Shown piece after piece: positions 59,780 through 64,000 of a stretch of DNA of 64,000 bases (positions within the stretch are counted from its first letter, which is position 1; each line of letters starts with the position of its first letter). Position numbers and translations under genes: made by a program. This DNA comes from a bacterium (GTDB lineage: Bacteria > RUG730 > JAAEPJ01). The notes beneath the pieces were generated by a model. It did not search any database, had not been told where the DNA came from, and saw only the letters and a program-made list of their open reading frames with translations. Where the stretch lies: the NCBI GenBank assembly GCA_024222485.1, contig JAAEPJ010000072.1:1-64000 (forward strand), written 5' to 3'.

Positions 59780-60016
59780 TCAATTCTTAGACTTTCTTCC
59801 TCGAGCCATTTTAGCTCTTGAAACATCGCCTTCTTTATCTAAAAAATAAAGAAAACCTTTCTCTCTTGATATACCAACCTTGATAACTTTTTCAGGACTT
59901 CCACCTTTTTCGTTTCCTCGAGCCATTGTTGCTCTTGAAACATCACCTTCTTTATCAAGGTAATAAAGAAAACCTTTCTCTCTTTTAACACCTACTTTTG
60001 CAACTTTTTCTGCCAT
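59780..60016 (-). CDS. Small internally duplicated basic protein
   Basis: 78 residues made of two near-identical units of about 33: KVAKVGVKREKGFLYYLDKE followed by GDVSRATMARG, and KVIKVGISREKGFLYFLDKE followed by GDVSRAKMARG, joined by NEKGGSPE. The protein is rich in Lys, Arg and Gly. A single-unit version of this pattern occurs as short uncharacterised proteins in other bacteria, as I recall, but no function is known to me. A ribosome site AGGAGG precedes the ATG and an intrinsic terminator follows the stop, so it forms a complete single-gene unit. A nucleic-acid or ribosome-binding role is a guess from charge only. Confidence 0.8.
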   Translation of the reverse strand: MAEKVAKVGVKREKGFLYYLDKEGDVSRATMARGNEKGGSPEKVIKVGISREKGFLYFLDKEGDVSRAKMARGRKSKN

Positions 60017-60146
60017 TTAAGAATCCTCCTCTTTTTTCTTTCTTTAGTTATTAATAATTTTAGGATAAATGTTCAAAACAACAAGGTTTGACATTTCTAT
60101 ATTCAAAATAATATTAAACTAATTTCCTTTTAATTTAAGCAATAAA

Positions 60147-60234
60147 CGGAGAGGGAGGGATTCGAACCCTCGCCAGGACTAATCCTGCTACAGGTTTAGC
60201 AAACCCGCCCCTTCAGCCACTTGGGTACCTCTCC
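60147..60234 (-). tRNA. tRNA-Ser (anticodon GCU)
   Basis: 88 bases with a class II long variable arm. The acceptor stem pairs GGAGAGG with CCTCTCC and the discriminator is G, as for serine. The anticodon stem-loop gives loop TTGCTAA with anticodon GCT, reading AGC and AGU codons. The T arm has GGTTCGAATCC. No CCA end is encoded; the next bases are TTT. Confidence 0.97.
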
Positions 60235-60419
60235 ATCTTAAGTACAAACTAAACAAAAATATTATCACTGTTTAGAAATATTTTTTTTTGATGCTTAATG
60301 CCATATAAAAATAAGCTAAGGCATTTTTATAGGAAACATATCTAAAAGAAATCTTTAAAAAAATTATTAAATTTCAAGGGAAATTGCAAGCTTTTTTCTC
60401 GTCAACAAACTTTTAGCCA

Positions 60420-63056
60420 CTAAGAAGTTTTAATCTCAAAGTCTAAATTATTCTTTTTCAAATCAATTATAACAGTATTCTTAGGCAATATTTTTTCTTG
60501 AATCACCTTAAGAGACAAGGGATCTAAAATTAAATTCTGGATAACACGTTTAAGCGGTCTTGCCCCAAAATTAGGATTATATCCAACCTTTGCTAAATAT
60601 GCTTTTGCTTCTTGAGAAACCTCGAGCTTTATCTGTTTCCCAAAAAATAATTTTACCAAATCATTCGCTTGTATATCAACAATACTCTGAATATTTGCCC
60701 TTGATAATGAATTAAAAACAACAAATTCATCCACTCTATTTAAAAATTCCGGTTTAAAATAGTCCTTTAATTTAACAAAAAGCGCCGTCTTTTCTTTTTG
60801 TTCAACTATGGCATCATCTTGCTTTTCAAAACCAATGGGAATATTTTTTCTATCACTTGTTCCAATGTTAGAGGTCATAATTATAACTGCATTCTTAAAG
60901 TTAACATTCCGACCTTTACTATCTGTTAAACGTCCATCATCTAGAACCTGCAGAAAAATATTAAACACATCAGGATGTGCCTTTTCAATCTCATCAAAAA
61001 GAACAACAGAGTATGGCCTACGGCGAATAATTTCAGTTAACTGACCACCTTCATCATGCCCTATATATCCAGGAGGAGAGCCTATTAATTTAGCAACTGA
61101 ATGTTTTTCCATATACTCAGACATATCTATCCTGACCATTGCCCGTTCATCATCGAACAAGAAACCTGCAAGCTTTCTTGCTAGCTCCGTTTTCCCCACC
61201 CCACTTGGTCCTAGAAAAAGAAATGAACCTATTGGTCTTTCAGGGTCTTTAAGACCAGCACGCGAACGCCTGATAGCATTAGAAACAGCCGTAATCGCTT
61301 CATTTTGACCTACAACATGTTCTTTTAACTTAAGCTCCATTTGTGCAAGCTTATTTCTCTCCGTCTGCAACATTTTAGAAACAGGAACCCCTGTCCATTT
61401 TGAAACAATTAAAGCAATATCTTCCTCAGATATCTCTTCTTTTAAGATTGAATCTTGTTTAAATTCATTCAATTTAAGCCTATTTTTTTCCAGTTCTTTT
61501 TCATAATTTCTTAAAACACTATATCTAATCTCTGCGACTTTAGCTAAATCTCCCAATAATTCTGCGTGGTGTTCTTCTTGTTTAGCCTTGTCCATTTTTT
61601 CACGTATTTCACGAATATTAGTAATCAAATCTTTCTCTCGCTTCCATTTTAACATTAACTCATCACGCTCAGCTTTGCTTTCTGCTAAGTTACGTTCTAA
61701 ATCCTTAAGTTTTTGATTAATAGAATCCACATCTCCAACATTTGCAATTTCAAGCTCAAGCTCTTTTGTCAAAGCTTTTTTTTCGATTTCAAGCTGCCGT
61801 ACCTTCCGTTCTAAAAAATCAATATTTGTCGGCATACTATCAATCTGCATTCTCAGAATTGCGGCAGCTTCATCAATAAGGTCAATCGCTTTATCCGGCA
61901 AAAAACGATCCATAATATAACGAGATGAAAACTCAACTGATGCAACAATCGCATCATCCTTTATTCTTACACCATGATGAACCTCATATTTTTCCTTGAT
62001 ACCACGAAGAATCGCAATCGCATCTAAAATAGTAGGCTCTCCAACATTTACAGGCTGAAAACGCCGCTCAAAAGCCTTATCTTTTTCAATATACTTTTGA
62101 TACTCCCCCAAAGTAGTCGCGCCAATACAACGCAGATCACCTCTTGCAAGTGCCGGCTTTAACATGTTAGAAGCATCTAAAGATCCTTCAACAGCTCCAG
62201 TGCCTATTAATGTATGTAATTCATCAATAAATAAAATAATCTCGCCATTAGATTTGTTTATATCTGCTAAAACTGCTTTTAAACGATCTTCAAATTCTCC
62301 TCTAAATTTAGCACCTGCAATCAAAAGTCCAAGATCAAGTGTGACCAATTTTTTATTTTTTAAAGATTCGGGGACATCACCTGCAACAATACGCTGTGCT
62401 AACCCCTCAGCAATTGCCGTTTTACCAACACCCGGTTCACCTATTAAAACAGGATTATTCTTCGTTCTCCTTGATAAAACTTGCATTACACGCCGGACTT
62501 CTTCGTTACGACCGATCACTGGATCAAGTTTCCCAGCCTTAGCCAAAGCGGTCAGATCCTTAGAGTACTTATCAATTGCTTTATACTTAATTTTAGCTTT
62601 TCTATTCTGAAGATTTGCATCGCCAAGAATATCAAATAAAGCTTGATAAATAACCTCTTTAGTTATATTTTGTTTTACTAAATAATCATAAAAAGAAGTC
62701 TTTCTCTCATCAATAATAGCCAATAAAAAATGTTCTGTAGAAATAAATTCATCTTTTAAATATTCAGCCTCTTTTAAAGCACGATGCATAACACGATCAA
62801 GCATAGGTGAAATATAAATATTCATACTCCCCTCTACTTTCTGACGAGAATCAAGATTAAGCTTAATAAGTTCGGTAAGGTGCGCAATATTAATTTTTAA
62901 ATTTTCAAGAAGTAAGTAAGAGATGCTACTACGGTTCACAAGGATAACATAAAATAAATGTTCGACATCCATATATTGATGTTTACTTTCTGTAACCAGT
63001 TTTTGGGCAGAGCTTAAAGATTCCTGTGCTTTAACCGTAAATTTATCAAAATTCAT
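60420..63056 (-). CDS. clpB: ATP-dependent chaperone ClpB
   Basis: 878 residues. N-terminal Clp repeats (about 1-145), first AAA+ module ([36 protein letters not shown]), a middle coiled-coil M-domain (about 410-530; [20 protein letters not shown]), second AAA+ module ([39 protein letters not shown]) and the D2-small domain ([15 protein letters not shown]). The M-domain distinguishes ClpB from ClpA/ClpC. It dissolves protein aggregates with DnaK. Upstream of the ATG I see no CIRCE-like inverted repeat. Confidence 0.97.
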   Translation of the reverse strand: MNFDKFTVKAQESLSSAQKLVTESKHQYMDVEHLFYVILVNRSSISYLLLENLKINIAHLTELIKLNLDSRQKVEGSMNIYISPMLDRVMHRALKEAEYLKDEFISTEHFLLAIIDERKTSFYDYLVKQNITKEVIYQALFDILGDANLQNRKAKIKYKAIDKYSKDLTALAKAGKLDPVIGRNEEVRRVMQVLSRRTKNNPVLIGEPGVGKTAIAEGLAQRIVAGDVPESLKNKKLVTLDLGLLIAGAKFRGEFEDRLKAVLADINKSNGEIILFIDELHTLIGTGAVEGSLDASNMLKPALARGDLRCIGATTLGEYQKYIEKDKAFERRFQPVNVGEPTILDAIAILRGIKEKYEVHHGVRIKDDAIVASVEFSSRYIMDRFLPDKAIDLIDEAAAILRMQIDSMPTNIDFLERKVRQLEIEKKALTKELELEIANVGDVDSINQKLKDLERNLAESKAERDELMLKWKREKDLITNIREIREKMDKAKQEEHHAELLGDLAKVAEIRYSVLRNYEKELEKNRLKLNEFKQDSILKEEISEEDIALIVSKWTGVPVSKMLQTERNKLAQMELKLKEHVVGQNEAITAVSNAIRRSRAGLKDPERPIGSFLFLGPSGVGKTELARKLAGFLFDDERAMVRIDMSEYMEKHSVAKLIGSPPGYIGHDEGGQLTEIIRRRPYSVVLFDEIEKAHPDVFNIFLQVLDDGRLTDSKGRNVNFKNAVIIMTSNIGTSDRKNIPIGFEKQDDAIVEQKEKTALFVKLKDYFKPEFLNRVDEFVVFNSLSRANIQSIVDIQANDLVKLFFGKQIKLEVSQEAKAYLAKVGYNPNFGARPLKRVIQNLILDPLSLKVIQEKILPKNTVIIDLKKNNLDFEIKTS

Positions 63057-63082
63057 ACTATATCCTTACCTCTGATCTAAAA

Positions 63083-63427
63083 CTATTGTAACCGTTCTTC
63101 TAATATCGCTACAAACTCTGCACGGTTTTTTGGAACTAACACATATGCTTTTAAAAAGTTCTCTTTTTTCTTAAGATTAATCATAATTGATTTGTTAAAA
63201 AATAAATGCTCAAATTTATTCCCTTTTAAAAAAGGAAATTGTTCAAACTCTCTAAAACTTTCAATATTATCATAATTTAATTTGCGTATAGTTATGCCAA
63301 GAACAACAGTTCTAATAAATTTTTCTTCAAAATCATAACGAATGTGCCAAAAAGCAAAAAGTAAGATTAATGGAGATAAAATGATTAAAATATAAAAGAA
63401 AAAACCTAAAAATTCAAATACTCCCAT
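63083..63427 (-). CDS. Membrane-anchored PH-like protein of unknown function
   Basis: 114 residues: a hydrophobic N-terminus (about 3-33) with two close helices or one long one, then a small domain of about 75 residues with YDFEEKFIRTVVLGITIRKL, YDNIESFREFEQFP and a helix at the end, NRAEFVAILEERL. The pattern (a hydrophobic hairpin, then FEEKFIRT, strand pairs and a C-terminal helix) recalls the bacterial PH domain proteins, but I cannot assign a family. AGGAGGG before ATG 63427 fixes the start. It is 26 bp upstream of clpB on the same strand and may be cotranscribed. Confidence 0.65.
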   Translation of the reverse strand: MGVFEFLGFFFYILIILSPLILLFAFWHIRYDFEEKFIRTVVLGITIRKLNYDNIESFREFEQFPFLKGNKFEHLFFNKSIMINLKKKENFLKAYVLVPKNRAEFVAILEERLQ

Positions 63428-63499
63428 AAAACAATCCCTCCTAGTTTTCATCGATTAGATAAAAACTTAATTCTTAATTATATTTAATACATTATTTTT

Positions 63500-64000
63500 C
63501 TAAATTTGCAACAATAAATTATCTATTAACCGTGTTTCTCCTATAGAAACAGCTAAAGCAATCAGGACTTTCCTCCCCTCTGGTATTTTAGTTATTGGTT
63601 CGAGGTTATCTGCTATACCAATAAAAATATACTCCAACTTAACCAAACTATAGCACTCAAATATATGGATTAAAGTATATTCAATCTCTTTGACCTCTCG
63701 AATCTTATGGGCAGTAATTAAATCTTTAGCAGCATCCAGGGCTTCTTTTAAACAAAGAGCTTCCTGTCGCTCCTCTTTATTTAAGTATCTATTCCTTGAA
63801 CTAAGTGCTAAACCATCATAGTCACGCACTATTGGGCAAAGAACAATTTCTGCAGGAAAATTTAAGTCATTAATAATTTGCTTAACAACCAAAAACTGTT
63901 GATAATCTTTTTGACCAAAATAAATATTATCACACGGCACAATATTCAAAAACTTTGCAATAACAGTAGTAACACCAGTAAAATGATTGGCCCGTTTTTC
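63500..64000 (-). CDS. panC: Pantothenate synthetase, C-terminal part (5' end beyond the window)
   Basis: The reading frame is open to the last base of the window. It reads EKRANHFTGVTTVIAKFLNI at the edge, then IYFGQKDYQQFLVVKQII, IVRDYDGLALSSRNRYLNKE and YIFIGIADNLEPI to RLIDNLLLQI. GHF-x-GV-x-TVVAKLFNIV, FG-x-KDYQQ and R-x-x-DGLA-x-SSRN are signatures of PanC, which ligates pantoate and beta-alanine in an ATP-dependent step. About 167 residues are visible, of about 280; the N-terminal ATP-binding HIGH-type motif is outside. An internal TTG at 63949 is not a start. Confidence 0.95.
   Translation of the reverse strand, partial: EKRANHFTGVTTVIAKFLNIVPCDNIYFGQKDYQQFLVVKQIINDLNFPAEIVLCPIVRDYDGLALSSRNRYLNKEERQEALCLKEALDAAKDLITAHKIREVKEIEYTLIHIFECYSLVKLEYIFIGIADNLEPITKIPEGRKVLIALAVSIGETRLIDNLLLQI

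Noticed and set aside
62164-62610. A 148-codon plus-strand frame inside clpB
   Set aside because: It is antisense to the highly conserved first AAA+ module and is an artefact of its codon usage.

Overview
The window is 64 kb of AT-rich bacterial chromosome, densely coding, with nearly all genes on the minus strand. The cell is a Gram-negative-type (diderm) bacterium: there is a PorV-like outer-membrane beta-barrel, a secreted cargo protein with a type IX-secretion-like C-terminal domain, SecD/SecF/YajC, a bifunctional penicillin-binding protein 1A, HemW, CmoA, ClpB, and NADH-dependent nitrite reductase with menaquinone-type prenyl genes. I cannot assign a phylum. The mix of a T9SS-like C-terminal domain, a Pur-alpha-like DUF3276 protein, CvfB and a BatC-like TPR protein would suit a spirochaete, a Bacteroidetes-related lineage or an uncultured diderm candidate phylum. 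No ribosomal RNA lies in the window; the single tRNA is tRNA-Ser(GCU).

Layout. 1-134: right end of an insertion sequence. 0.3-19.6 kb: housekeeping genes (frameshifted cvfB, rsgA, ispA, a BatC-like TPR protein, lpd, hisD, hflX, xseB, cca, a DksA-type regulator), a polyamine set (speA-type decarboxylase, speE, speD), ferredoxin, glgA, xth, a DUF3276 protein, radC, a SerB-like phosphatase and rlmN. 19.9-23.4 kb: a DJ-1 protein and a ribD(deaminase only)-ribE-ribBA-ribH operon behind an FMN riboswitch and intrinsic terminator. 23.7-29.5 kb: nirC, a fused nirBD, a long-chain polyprenyl diphosphate synthase and a MenA-like prenyltransferase. 29.6-36.4 kb: an accessory island with DoxX, a dead IS3 element, hsdS, a methyltransferase carrying its own N-terminal nuclease domain, a RadC-type JAB protein with an Rpn-like tail, and the wreck of a restriction helicase. 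36.5-47.6 kb: ychF, pbp1A, nadE, efp, a MetH-reactivation-like domain, secF, secD, yajC, hemW, cmoA. 47.7-51.7 kb: a PorV-like protein and its probable cargo. 51.9-58.3 kb: an eight-gene operon, DUF2170-PspA-DUF4178-DUF350-two small membrane proteins-membrane aminopropyltransferase-voltage-sensor-type K+ channel. 58.5-64 kb: marR and YdjM-like pseudogenes, a small internally repeated protein, tRNA-Ser, clpB, and the 3' part of panC.

The most intriguing unit is the 51.9-58.3 kb operon. It resembles the E. coli yjfIJKL locus but carries an integral-membrane aminopropyltransferase and a K+ channel, which points to a membrane-stress module linking polyamines, PspA and ion flux. The accessory island holds two unusual architectures: a nuclease-methyltransferase fusion and a JAB/Rpn-tail chimera.

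A second theme is gene decay. Several genes are broken by short tandem duplications (7 bp in cvfB, 26 bp in the DUF3276 gene, 2 bp in the YdjM-like gene), and others (marR-like, DHH-domain, IS3 transposase, restriction helicase) carry stops and frameshifts, several of which would be explained by C-to-T or G-to-A changes. All coordinates, starts and family calls were read by eye; no database search was run.
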